This document shows positions 1 through 5,981 of a stretch of 8,893 nt of DNA, piece by piece. Position numbers and translations under genes: made by a program. Positions within the stretch are counted from its first letter, which is position 1, and every line of letters begins with the position of its first letter. Origin of the DNA: Flavobacteriales bacterium UBA5871 (lineage in GTDB: Bacteria > Bacteroidota > Bacteroidia > Flavobacteriales_D > Crocinitomicaceae); NCBI GenBank assembly GCA_002432085.1, contig DJFN01000033.1, positions 1 to 8,893 on the forward strand, written 5' to 3'. The notes under the pieces are model-generated. The model was given only the letters and a program-made list of their open reading frames with translations. It made no database searches and had not been told where the DNA came from.

Positions 1-3
1 ATT

Positions 4-24
4 CATAATTGCTAATTAATAATT
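4..24. repeat. Three-unit 7-base AT-rich tandem repeat (CATAATT type)
   Basis: Three consecutive 7-base units are visible: CATAATT, GCTAATT and AATAATT. They cross the stop codon (16-18) of the minus-strand lipoprotein gene. The same unit recurs at 3171-3198 and, on the opposite strand, at 4012-4046, which makes a dispersed repeat type more likely than chance AT-richness. The array may continue beyond the left edge. Confidence 0.5.
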
Positions 25-630
25 AAAGACAATGTCTGTCGTATCGAACGGCACGGTAATCACCGATTGCTCATCGTGGGATTGAGTGCCCAGCAAATAC
101 CAGTGGTAGCTGTATTCCGTATTTCCGTTATTGATGCAGTAAACCGTTGAGTCGGTTGTACCGTAGAAATACATTTCCGTCCAGGTGCAGCATTCTGAAC
201 AGCCCGTTATACCGTTTGTACGGATCACTTTCAGGTCCTGATCGTCATCCGGGTTGTGGAAGATCATGCGTACCCATGATTTGGCGATCAGCGAGCTGTT
301 GAACACATTCGGTTCCTTCGTACTGAGATTACCCAGATTAAAAGAAGTCGATTTTCCGAAATACAGGTTCTTCGAATAGACCAGCTCATAGGCTTCGATC
401 TTCTCGCGCTTCACCTTAAAAGAAAATTTCCCGTCGGAACCTGTCACCATGGAAGACTTCAACTGCTTTTCGCCGCCGGCCGGAGTTTCGTACAATTCCA
501 CCAGCATGCCGCTTCCGGGCGTATTAAAGGTTTCATCCGTCACAACACCTTCGATCGTGTATTCGAGTCCTTTCTTCTTACAGGAGGCCGAAAAAGCGAA
601 AAGTAACAGGAACATGGCAGCGTATTTCAT
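16..630 (-). CDS. Putative lipoprotein with a peptidase-regulatory-like beta-sandwich domain
   Basis: A 204-residue protein, probably exported and lipid-anchored. Residues 1-16 form a hydrophobic signal peptide ending in SAS before Cys17, a plausible lipobox, followed by three lysines. Residues about 23-75 (the segment with EGVVTDE, a proline/glycine turn, then GSDGKFSFKV) look like the carboxypeptidase regulatory-like fold common in Bacteroidota surface lipoproteins. The rest is not recognised but has a cysteine cluster (Cys144, Cys147, Cys148, Cys165), unusual for such a small lipoprotein. The ATG at 630 is chosen because an in-frame upstream start (735) would overlap the -7 element at 703-710 and put about 35 residues before the signal peptide. 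There is no partner gene on this strand; it diverges from the membrane-protein cluster. The lipoprotein call is solid, the function is unknown. Confidence 0.8.
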   Translation of the reverse strand: MKYAAMFLLLFAFSASCKKKGLEYTIEGVVTDETFNTPGSGMLVELYETPAGGEKQLKSSMVTGSDGKFSFKVKREKIEAYELVYSKNLYFGKSTSFNLGNLSTKEPNVFNSSLIAKSWVRMIFHNPDDDQDLKVIRTNGITGCSECCTWTEMYFYGTTDSTVYCINNGNTEYSYHWYLLGTQSHDEQSVITVPFDTTDIVFNY

Positions 631-702
631 TTTCACGGGTTTAGCTGACGGAAAGATACGGGATTTTATAATTATGCGCCGAACAGGCCGCCGATGTTGA
701 TT

Positions 703-735
703 CAAAGGTAGTATCTGGTGAGCGACAAGTAACAA
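703..735 (-). promoter_or_regulatory. Promoter of the lipoprotein gene
   Basis: Read on the minus strand, 710-703 is TACCTTTG, an exact match to the Bacteroidota -7 consensus TAnnTTTG. A TTG at 735-733 lies 22 bases upstream and could serve as the -33 element; another at 728-726 is 15 bases away. Transcription would begin near 697, leaving a leader of about 65 bases. Confidence 0.55.
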
Positions 736-745
736 TAGAATGTTA

Positions 746-769
746 TTAAAAAATCCGACTCTTTTTTAA
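746..769. other. Perfect 8-base inverted repeat in the divergent promoter region
   Basis: TTAAAAAA (746-753) and TTTTTTAA (762-769) are perfect inverted copies separated by eight bases. The dyad sits between the two divergent promoters, seven bases upstream of the likely -33 element of the 833 gene. It could be an operator or a curved upstream-activating stretch. Because the arms are almost pure A/T, chance is a real alternative. Confidence 0.3.
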
Positions 770-775
770 CAAAAA

Positions 776-807
776 TTGTCAACCATTAAAAATTGATACT
801 ATATTCG
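776..807 (+). promoter_or_regulatory. Promoter of the first membrane-protein paralog
   Basis: TTG (776-778), a 21-base spacer, then TATATTCG (800-807), one mismatch from TAnnTTTG. The likely start of transcription is near 813, about 20 bases before the ATG at 833. The region before the ATG is A/T-rich without a Shine-Dalgarno match, as is usual in this phylum. Confidence 0.5.
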
Positions 808-832
808 TTACCGTAACTCAAAACTTAATATT

Positions 833-1255
833 ATGTCAGAAACATTAGACAATGTAGCAGTAGAAAACAAAAGGCCAACCTTTTTGACTGTACTTTGCAT
901 CCTTAGCTTTATCGCTGCGGGTATTAGCATCATCATGTTACTTCTTGGTACTGTATTGGCTGGTGCCGCTACAGCTGGTGTAGCAGCAGCAGAGAACGCT
1001 GGTGCTGAAGTAGAATCAGCTGTAGGAAACATCTGGGCTTACCTTGGTGTAGCTGCTGCTTTGATTATTACTTCTTTGGTAGGTGTAATCAAAATGTGGA
1101 AACTGCAAAAAAGCGGATTCTATATTTACACAGTTGCTGCTGTCGCTGGTATCATCGTAGATATGGTGCTTGGTGCTGGTTTGAACGTAATGGGAATCAT
1201 CTTCACTGTAGCGTTCATCGTAATGTACGGAGTGAACCTGAAAGCAATGAGATAA
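833..1255 (+). CDS. Small four-helix membrane protein, paralog 1 of 4
   Basis: A 140-residue integral membrane protein with predicted helices at about 17-45, 69-89, 96-114 and 119-137. It has the two signatures shared by all four paralogs here: an N-terminal segment with FLTVLCIL (17-24) leading into helix 1, and a tail ending NLKAMR. A WKLQKSGFYIY segment (89-99) starts helix 3. The loop between helices 1 and 2 is short and alanine-rich. I recall similar unnamed proteins in Bacteroidota but know no function. Codon use differs from the neighbours: 14 of 18 valines are GTA and most glycines GGT, which may mean high expression. It has its own promoter and is followed by an intrinsic terminator, so it is probably transcribed largely alone. 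Confidence 0.85.
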   Translation: MSETLDNVAVENKRPTFLTVLCILSFIAAGISIIMLLLGTVLAGAATAGVAAAENAGAEVESAVGNIWAYLGVAAALIITSLVGVIKMWKLQKSGFYIYTVAAVAGIIVDMVLGAGLNVMGIIFTVAFIVMYGVNLKAMR

Positions 1256-1274
1256 TCTGCACAAGTTGCATCAT

Positions 1275-1303
1275 AAAACCCCGGTGTATTGCCGGGGTTT
1301 TTT
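1275..1303 (+). terminator. Intrinsic terminator after the first paralog
   Basis: A 10-base stem (1275-1284, AAAACCCCGG) pairs perfectly with 1292-1301 around a 7-base loop and runs into a T tract (1298-1303). This is the only textbook intrinsic terminator in the window. It ends only 24 bases before the next gene's ATG, so partial read-through may supply the downstream genes. Confidence 0.85.
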
Positions 1304-1327
1304 AATTTTAGAGAAAATACAACGCTT

Positions 1328-1627
1328 ATGTCAACTCAACAATCCAATTCCAAAGCAGTGCTTGCCCTCGTGATGGGAATTATCTCCATCGTGCTTTCCT
1401 GGGTGCCGATTGTAGGAACCGTATTAGGCATCCTGGCAATCGTTTTCGCTAATCAGTCGAAACGTCTTATTGCTGAAAACCCGGATTTTGCTTCAACAAA
1501 AGGCATGACAACCGGTGGACTCGTAACCGGAATCATCGGTCTGTGCCTTTCTGTCATTTACCTCATTTACTGGATCTTCGCGATCTTCTTCCTGATGGCG
1601 ATGGAGTCGGGAGAAATGATCCGATAA
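1328..1627 (+). CDS. DUF4190 domain membrane protein
   Basis: A 99-residue protein with two hydrophobic hairpins. Residues 10-40 hold an LALVMGIISIVL segment followed by VGTVLGILAIVFA; the middle is a polar stretch with NPDF; residues 61-92 start with GLVTGIIGL and continue hydrophobic. This order (glycine-rich helix pair, basic/polar loop, GxxxGIIGL helix) is characteristic of DUF4190, a family of unknown function. The ATG at 1328 is preferred over an in-frame ATG at 1289 because the latter lies inside the terminator loop. A weak -7-like TAATTTTA (1303-1310) precedes it, without a clear -33. It separates paralogs 1 and 2 and lies 26 bases before paralog 2, so it is probably cotranscribed with the downstream genes. 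Confidence 0.8.
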   Translation: MSTQQSNSKAVLALVMGIISIVLSWVPIVGTVLGILAIVFANQSKRLIAENPDFASTKGMTTGGLVTGIIGLCLSVIYLIYWIFAIFFLMAMESGEMIR

Positions 1628-1653
1628 TCAGAACTTCTTAAAACAAGGAAATT

Positions 1654-2169
1654 ATGTCTGAAATCGTAGATAGCACGTTTGATCTGAATCAGGGACCAAA
1701 GAAACGTCCTGTTTTTCTCACCGTTTTGTGTATTCTGACTTTTGTAGGAAGCGGATTTTCCCTGCTTTCGTCTGTTTATGGTCTGGCCGCTCAGAAAACC
1801 GTGGAGGAAATGACCTCCGAAATGGAAAAAGCGCAGGCGGCTATGGGCCAGTCCAATGTTTTCATTGACGCAATAGCCGAAAATGCTGTGGATATCCATA
1901 AATGGACGATCCTGGGAAATTACCTCGGGCTCGGAAGCGCAATTCTTGGATTAGCAGGTGCGTTACTCATGTGGAAATTGCGCAAATCGGGTTTTTTCAT
2001 CTATGTTGCCGGACAAATTCCTCCGTTCTTTACGCTTTTCGGAATGTACAGTGCAATGAAAGATATTCCGTTCATGGGCTTTGCCATGGTTATCGGTGCG
2101 ATCTTCGCGGCTATCTTTTCCGTGGGTTTCGTGATCATGTACGGATTGAACCTCAAACACATGCGCTAA
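1654..2169 (+). CDS. Small four-helix membrane protein, paralog 2 of 4
   Basis: A 171-residue membrane protein, the longest of the four paralogs. After a polar N-terminus ending KKRPV it has FLTVLCILTF (21-30) and helix 1 (about 21-45). A long charged, probably amphipathic segment (about 47-84, with EEMTSEMEKAQ) follows, then helix 2 (89-106), the MWKLRKSGFFIY segment (106-117) opening helix 3 (113-132), and helix 4 (141-165), ending NLKHMR. The long loop between helices 1 and 2 is the main difference from paralog 1. The gene starts 26 bases after the DUF4190 gene and ends 18 bases before paralog 3, so all are likely one transcription unit. Unknown function; gene call secure. Confidence 0.85.
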   Translation: MSEIVDSTFDLNQGPKKRPVFLTVLCILTFVGSGFSLLSSVYGLAAQKTVEEMTSEMEKAQAAMGQSNVFIDAIAENAVDIHKWTILGNYLGLGSAILGLAGALLMWKLRKSGFFIYVAGQIPPFFTLFGMYSAMKDIPFMGFAMVIGAIFAAIFSVGFVIMYGLNLKHMR

Positions 2170-2187
2170 TCCAACCAGCCTGCCGCC

Positions 2188-2634
2188 ATGAATGAATTTG
2201 ACGTAGTCGATCAGTTCGGCACAAAGAAAAAGGAATACGACCGAACGATTTTCCTGACGATTCTCTGCATCCTGACCTTTGTCGGAAGCTGGATCACGAT
2301 CTTGTACTATACGCTCTATATCAATAAAGTCGACGATATCGAACGCTCGGTTTACCATTTCGAGGAAGGCCGGCTCGAATACCTGTTGATGAAAGTGAGC
2401 ATTGCCGCGTCGTTCCTGAGCTTCATCGGTTCGGTGTTCATCTGGCGCATGCGTCGCATCGGTGTGTTTATCTACGTCCTCGGACAAGTTGTTCCGGCGG
2501 CGTTCATCGCCTATATTTTCATTGTTGTCATCCCGATTGAATACCCGAAGTCGCTGATCATGCTCGGTTACGGAGCTATGCAGGTATTATTCATCGGACT
2601 TTATCTGTTGAACTGGAAAATTCTGCGCTGGTAA
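2188..2634 (+). CDS. Small four-helix membrane protein, paralog 3 of 4
   Basis: A 148-residue membrane protein with the same plan: polar N-terminus, FLTILCILTF (22-31) into helix 1 (about 22-45), an acidic loop, helix 2 (67-86), an IWRMRRIGVFIY segment (85-96) opening helix 3 (92-115), and helix 4 (122-142), ending NWKILRW. Its first eight residues (MNEFDVVD) closely match those of paralog 4 (MDEFDTVD), so the two are probably the most recent duplicates in the cluster. Its stop codon shares its last A with the ATG of paralog 4, an arrangement favouring coupled translation. No function is recognised. Confidence 0.83.
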   Translation: MNEFDVVDQFGTKKKEYDRTIFLTILCILTFVGSWITILYYTLYINKVDDIERSVYHFEEGRLEYLLMKVSIAASFLSFIGSVFIWRMRRIGVFIYVLGQVVPAAFIAYIFIVVIPIEYPKSLIMLGYGAMQVLFIGLYLLNWKILRW

Positions 2635-3095
2635 TGGACGAGTTCGATACAGTCGATGAGCTGGAAGTCAACCCGATAAGAAAACGTTCCGCTTTTCTGA
2701 CGGTTCTGTGCATCCTGACCTGGATTTACTGTGCTTTCCTGCTCTTCTGGGCGTTTTACGCGATGTTCAACCAACGGGACGAGGCACGCCACGTTTCGTT
2801 CGTTCGGCAAATGCGTCCCGAAAATCACATTCCGTGGTACCTGCTTCAACTACTGCCGCCGGTTTTCTGTGCAATTGGCGCAGGCTTCATGTGGATGCTC
2901 AACCGCTGGGGATTCGTTATTTACACCATTGGTCAGCTGACTCCCATTGTCTTTTCCTTTTACACAGCCATAGCGCTGGATGGCATTCAGGGAGCATCAC
3001 TCATCTTTACGATCCTCGCAAATGTCGTCCCGATCGGATTCATAGCCTTGTACGCGATCAATCTGCCTTCGATGCGCTGGAAAAAACCGGCTTGA
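2634..3095 (+). CDS. Small four-helix membrane protein, paralog 4 of 4
   Basis: A 153-residue membrane protein. FLTVLCILTW (21-30) opens helix 1 (about 20-45); helix 2 spans about 67-87; MWMLNRWGFVIY (86-97) leads into helix 3 (93-114); helix 4 is about 121-143, followed by NLPSMRWKKPA. The family tail is therefore kept but extended by a short basic end. The start overlaps the preceding stop by one base. It is the last gene of the cluster; the stop is followed after six bases by an 8-base-unit tandem array rather than a hairpin terminator. Function unknown. Confidence 0.83.
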   Translation: MDEFDTVDELEVNPIRKRSAFLTVLCILTWIYCAFLLFWAFYAMFNQRDEARHVSFVRQMRPENHIPWYLLQLLPPVFCAIGAGFMWMLNRWGFVIYTIGQLTPIVFSFYTAIALDGIQGASLIFTILANVVPIGFIALYAINLPSMRWKKPA

Positions 3096-3101
3096 CATCT
3101 A

Positions 3102-3149
3102 AGGATTTCAGGATATTAAGATTTCAGGACGTCAGGATTTTAGGATTTA
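3102..3149. repeat. Six-unit 8-base tandem repeat, consensus AGGATTTC
   Basis: Six contiguous 8-base units beginning at 3102, 3110, 3118, 3126, 3134 and 3142 fit the consensus AGGATTTC with one to three changes each. Decayed units may continue to about 3165. The array begins six bases after the stop of paralog 4. The same unit recurs at 5972-6035. Confidence 0.7.
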
Positions 3150-3170
3150 AAATTTCAAGACGACTGACTT

Positions 3171-3198
3171 CATAATTGATACTTGATAATTCATAATT
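3171..3198. repeat. Four-unit 7-base tandem repeat (CATAATT type)
   Basis: Units CATAATT, GATACTT, GATAATT and CATAATT are contiguous. This is the same repeat type as at 4-24 and, inverted, at 4012-4046. The array ends about 20 bases before the -7 element of the next gene. Confidence 0.6.
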
Positions 3199-3226
3199 CT
3201 CAAAAGGCCCGAAATCAATATATTTG
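3197..3226 (+). promoter_or_regulatory. Promoter of the DUF4190/DUF2752 gene pair
   Basis: TATATTTG (3219-3226) matches the Bacteroidota -7 consensus exactly. The best -33 candidate is TTC (3197-3199), 19 bases upstream and one mismatch from TTG, at the end of the 7-base array. Transcription would begin near 3232, about 11 bases before the ATG at 3243. Confidence 0.55.
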
Positions 3227-3242
3227 CCCTCAAATCTTACTT

Positions 3243-3569
3243 ATGAACGATCTGCTCGATACCGGTAATCGAAATTCCAATGCACCAGGTGCGTTGCCAA
3301 ATGCGACAGCCGTACTGGTCTTAGGAATCATTTCCATTGTCGGTTGTATATTCTATGGTGTTCCCGGATTGATCTGCGGCATTATTGCATTGGCTCTCCA
3401 CGGAAAAGACAAGCGAATGTACCAGGCCGACCCGACAAAATTCGAAGCATCGTATAAAAATTCGCGAGCAGGTTTTATCTGCGCAATGATCGGAACGATC
3501 CTCTCCGGTTTGTTCATGCTTTTCATGATCGTTTTCATCACCATCGGCGTTAACGGCGGCTTCCGTTGA
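3243..3569 (+). CDS. DUF4190 / CCC-motif-like membrane protein
   Basis: A 108-residue protein with a polar N-terminus of about 20 residues, a first hydrophobic hairpin (22-52) with LVLGIISIVGC and PGLICGIIALAL, a polar loop (53-74) with HGKDKRMYQADP, and a second hydrophobic segment (75-103) starting SRAGFICAMIGTILSG. It resembles the small membrane proteins called CCC-motif proteins in Bacteroidota, which are relatives of DUF4190, but the cysteine triplet is absent: GCIFYG stands at that place. The ATG at 3243 is chosen because the longer reading frame would begin upstream of the promoter. The DUF2752 gene starts 13 bases after it, a pairing I remember from other flavobacteria. Function unknown. 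Confidence 0.8.
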   Translation: MNDLLDTGNRNSNAPGALPNATAVLVLGIISIVGCIFYGVPGLICGIIALALHGKDKRMYQADPTKFEASYKNSRAGFICAMIGTILSGLFMLFMIVFITIGVNGGFR

Positions 3570-3582
3570 TTCAATTTTCGCC

Positions 3583-3855
3583 ATGCTGACCTGTTCCTGG
3601 AAAGAAAACGTTGGCATCGAATGTCCTTCCTGCGGCGCTCAGCGGGCTTTTGAAGAGCTGCTTCACGGTCACATCTGGGAAAGTATCCTCGTATTCCCGG
3701 CGTTATTGCCTTTAATGGCGGTTGTGATCTTAACGATCGTTCATCTGCTGCGGCCTATCAAAACAGGTCCTGCGTGGATTGTACGTCTTTTCGCTTTTTC
3801 CGCCATACTCATGTTCGGAAACTGGGCGTGGAAGCTGTTCGTCGGGCCTGTGTAA
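3583..3855 (+). CDS. DUF2752 domain membrane protein
   Basis: A 90-residue protein with the hallmark of DUF2752: C14-P-S-C17-G-A-Q-R21 followed by a short helix and LLHGH (26-30), then FPALLPLMAVVIL (38-50) within a transmembrane helix (about 36-56) and a second helix (about 65-88). A further cysteine, Cys4, lies near the start. The CPxCGxxR motif suggests metal or redox chemistry at a membrane surface, but no biochemical role is established for the family as far as I know. It is the second gene of a two-gene unit with the DUF4190-like protein. Its stop codon runs directly into an 11-base tandem array. Confidence 0.83.
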   Translation: MLTCSWKENVGIECPSCGAQRAFEELLHGHIWESILVFPALLPLMAVVILTIVHLLRPIKTGPAWIVRLFAFSAILMFGNWAWKLFVGPV

Positions 3856-3920
3856 TATCCCGTTGATATCCCGTAGATGTCCCGGAGATATCCCACAGAT
3901 ATTCCATAGATATCCCGGGT
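3855..3920. repeat. Six-unit 11-base tandem repeat, consensus ATATCCCGTAG
   Basis: Six contiguous 11-base units start at 3855, 3866, 3877, 3888, 3899 and 3910. The first five end in G, and all six keep an AT(A/G)TYCC core. The first base is the last base of the DUF2752 stop codon. The period is close to one turn of B-DNA, so equivalent bases face nearly the same side of the helix. No copy of this unit was seen elsewhere in the window. Confidence 0.8.
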
Positions 3921-3963
3921 TACTCTTTACTGTCACTCGTAGTTCCTTCTGCGGCTCCACCAC

Positions 3964-4005
3964 CGACCGTAGACTGAAGACCATAGACTGGAGACCGGAG
4001 ACCAT
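3964..4005. repeat. Six-unit 7-base tandem repeat, consensus AGACYGK
   Basis: Six contiguous 7-base units beginning at 3964, 3971, 3978, 3985, 3992 and 3999: CGACCGT, AGACTGA, AGACCAT, AGACTGG, AGACCGG and AGACCAT. All share GAC at positions 2-4. It differs in sequence from the 11-base array 44 bases upstream and the AT-rich 7-base array just downstream. Confidence 0.7.
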
Positions 4006-4011
4006 CCAACC

Positions 4012-4046
4012 AATTATGAATTCTGCATTGTGAATTATGAATTGCA
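4012..4046. repeat. Five-unit 7-base tandem repeat (AATTATG type) overlapping the ettA promoter
   Basis: Units AATTATG, AATTCTG, CATTGTG, AATTATG and AATTGCA are contiguous; an exact 11-base string AATTATGAATT occurs twice, 21 bases apart. It is the reverse complement of the CATAATT type at 4-24 and 3171-3198. The proposed -33 TTG of ettA (4028-4030) lies within the third unit. Confidence 0.6.
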
Positions 4047-4058
4047 AGACTATCTTTG
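4028..4058 (+). promoter_or_regulatory. Promoter of ettA
   Basis: TTG (4028-4030), a 20-base spacer and TATCTTTG (4051-4058), an exact -7 consensus match. This is the best promoter in the window. It places the transcript start near 4064, about 14 bases before the ATG at 4078, and argues against the in-frame ATG at 4030, which would lie within the promoter. Confidence 0.65.
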
Positions 4059-4077
4059 TCAGCAATTACACGAAACT

Positions 4078-5763
4078 ATGTCAGAAGATAAAAAGATCAT
4101 TTTTTCCATGGTCGGTGTGTCGAAAGTAACGCCACAGGGAAAACAGATAATCAAGGATATTTACCTCTCATTCTATTATGGCGCCAAGATCGGCATCATC
4201 GGTTTGAATGGTTCCGGAAAATCGACCGTTATGAAGATCATCGCCGGGCTGGACCAGTCCTACCAGGGAGATGTCGTTTTCGCTGATGGCTATACCGTTG
4301 GTTACCTGCCGCAGGAGCCGGAACTCGATCCGAAGAAAACGGTGAAGGAAATCGTGATGGAAGGCGCCCAGGAAACGGTCGATGTTCTGAAAGAATACGA
4401 GGAGATCAACAATATGTTTATGGATGAAGAAGTCCTGAACGATCCGGATAAAATGGATAAGCTGATCGCCCGCCAGGGAACTGTACAGGATAAAATCGAC
4501 GCGCTCGATGCCTGGGAGCTGGACCAAAAGCTCGATCGAGCGATGGACGCTTTGCGTTGTCCGCCGGATGATCAGCTGATCGAAACGCTTTCGGGAGGTG
4601 AAAAGCGCCGTGTGGCCCTGTGCCGCTTGCTCTTGAAAACGCCGGACATTCTTCTGCTCGATGAGCCGACCAACCACCTGGATGCGGAATCCATCGATTG
4701 GCTGGAGCAGCACTTGCAGCAATACAAAGGAACGGTGATCGCCGTGACCCACGACCGTTACTTCCTCGACAACGTTGCGGGCTGGATCCTCGAGCTCGAT
4801 CGCGGAGAAGGTATTCCGTGGAAAGGAAACTATACTTCCTGGCTTGAGCAGAAAGGAAACCGACTGAAAGAAGAAGAAAAGCAGGAATCCCGTCGTCAGA
4901 AAACACTGGCACGCGAGCTCGAATGGGTCCGCATGAACCCGAAAGGCCGTCACGCTAAGAACAAAGCGCGTATTGCCAACTACGATAAAATGATGGCGGA
5001 AGACCAGAAAGAAAAAGAAACAAAGCTGGATATTCCGATTCCGAACGGTCCGCGCCTGGGGAACAACGTAATCGATGCGAACCACGTGATGAAAGCATTC
5101 GGAGACAAGCTGCTCTACGACGATCTGAATTTCTCCCTGCCGCCTGCCGGAATCGTTGGAATCATCGGACCGAACGGTGCCGGTAAAACGACCATTTTCA
5201 AAATGATCATGGAAGAGCTGCAGCCGGATAGCGGAACATTCTCCATCGGCGAAACGGTGAAAATAGGTTACGTGGACCAAACCCACAAAGACATCGATCC
5301 GGAGAAATCGGTGTTTGACGTTGTAGGCGGCGGAAACGATTTCATCGAAATCGGTAACCAGAAAATCAACACGCGTGCTTACCTGTCGAAATTCAACTTC
5401 GCCGGTTCGGACCAGAGTAAGAAAGTAGGAGTGTTGTCCGGTGGTGAGCGCAACCGTTTGCACCTGGCGATGACTTTGATGACCGAAGCGAACGTATTGC
5501 TCCTCGATGAGCCTACCAACGATATCGATATCAACACGCTACGTGCACTGGAAGAAGGAATCGAAAGCTTTGCAGGCTGTGCAGTAGTGATCAGCCACGA
5601 CCGCTGGTTCCTCGATCGTATCTGTACACATATCCTGGCGTTCGAAGGTGATTCACAGGTGGTTTGGTTCGAAGGAACCTACTCGGATTACGAAGAGAAC
5701 AAGCGCAAGCGCCTGGGCGATGCCGGTCCGAAACGTATCAAGTACCGCAAGCTGGTGAAATAA
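4078..5763 (+). CDS. ettA: Energy-dependent translational throttle protein EttA (ABC-F ATPase)
   Basis: A 561-residue cytosolic ABC-F protein with two tandem ATPase domains and no membrane segment; E. coli EttA is about 555 residues. Domain 1 has Walker [10 protein letters not shown] (42-50), signature LSGGE (171-175) and Walker B LLLDEP with Glu196. Domain 2 has GPNGAGKTT (364-372), LSGGE (453-457) and catalytic Glu478. An arm-like insertion occupies about 95-140. The inter-domain linker (about 249-325) holds WLEQK and the [17 protein letters not shown] segment typical of EttA rather than of Uup or antibiotic-protection ABC-F proteins. In E. coli, EttA binds the ribosomal E site and gates entry into elongation according to the ADP/ATP ratio. 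All catalytic residues are intact. The VF530 gene overlaps its stop by one base. Confidence 0.95.
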   Translation: MSEDKKIIFSMVGVSKVTPQGKQIIKDIYLSFYYGAKIGIIGLNGSGKSTVMKIIAGLDQSYQGDVVFADGYTVGYLPQEPELDPKKTVKEIVMEGAQETVDVLKEYEEINNMFMDEEVLNDPDKMDKLIARQGTVQDKIDALDAWELDQKLDRAMDALRCPPDDQLIETLSGGEKRRVALCRLLLKTPDILLLDEPTNHLDAESIDWLEQHLQQYKGTVIAVTHDRYFLDNVAGWILELDRGEGIPWKGNYTSWLEQKGNRLKEEEKQESRRQKTLARELEWVRMNPKGRHAKNKARIANYDKMMAEDQKEKETKLDIPIPNGPRLGNNVIDANHVMKAFGDKLLYDDLNFSLPPAGIVGIIGPNGAGKTTIFKMIMEELQPDSGTFSIGETVKIGYVDQTHKDIDPEKSVFDVVGGGNDFIEIGNQKINTRAYLSKFNFAGSDQSKKVGVLSGGERNRLHLAMTLMTEANVLLLDEPTNDIDINTLRALEEGIESFAGCAVVISHDRWFLDRICTHILAFEGDSQVVWFEGTYSDYEENKRKRLGDAGPKRIKYRKLVK

Positions 5764-5981
5764 TGTCGAACGATCCTCTACACGGCATCACGCTGGAGCG
5801 CATTGTGAAGCAGCTCGAAAACGAATTCGGCTGGGAACATCTCGGGCATCTGATCCCGATCAATTGCTTTTTGAAAGATCCCAGCGTGAAATCGAGTCTG
5901 AAATTCCTGCGGAAAACGCCGTGGGCGAGGGAAAAAGTCGAGAAATTATACATTGAACGTATTATAAATAAAGGACGTTAG
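5763..5981 (+). CDS. VF530 / DUF2132 family small protein
   Basis: A 72-residue soluble protein matching the VF530 family (DUF2132) nearly end to end: DPLHGITLE (4-12), a GWEHLG segment (23-28), INCF (33-36), [19 protein letters not shown] (39-57) and KVEKLY (58-63). The family is compact and helical and has been proposed to bind DNA from its structure; I know no demonstrated role. The ATG at 5763 uses the last A of the ettA stop codon, so translation is likely coupled to ettA; longer starts would lie inside ettA. The last codons, including the stop, are written in the 8-base repeat unit that continues downstream. Confidence 0.9.
   Translation: MSNDPLHGITLERIVKQLENEFGWEHLGHLIPINCFLKDPSVKSSLKFLRKTPWAREKVEKLYIERIINKGR

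Noticed and set aside
3102..4046. Repeats as a CRISPR array
   Set aside because: Units are 7-11 bases, directly abutting and without unique spacers; no cas genes are nearby.
4168..5463. Long minus-strand open frame of 431 codons opposite ettA
   Set aside because: It lies entirely antisense to a well-conserved ABC-F gene, and its translation has no recognisable domain and is rich in arginine, histidine and phenylalanine as expected of an antisense shadow.
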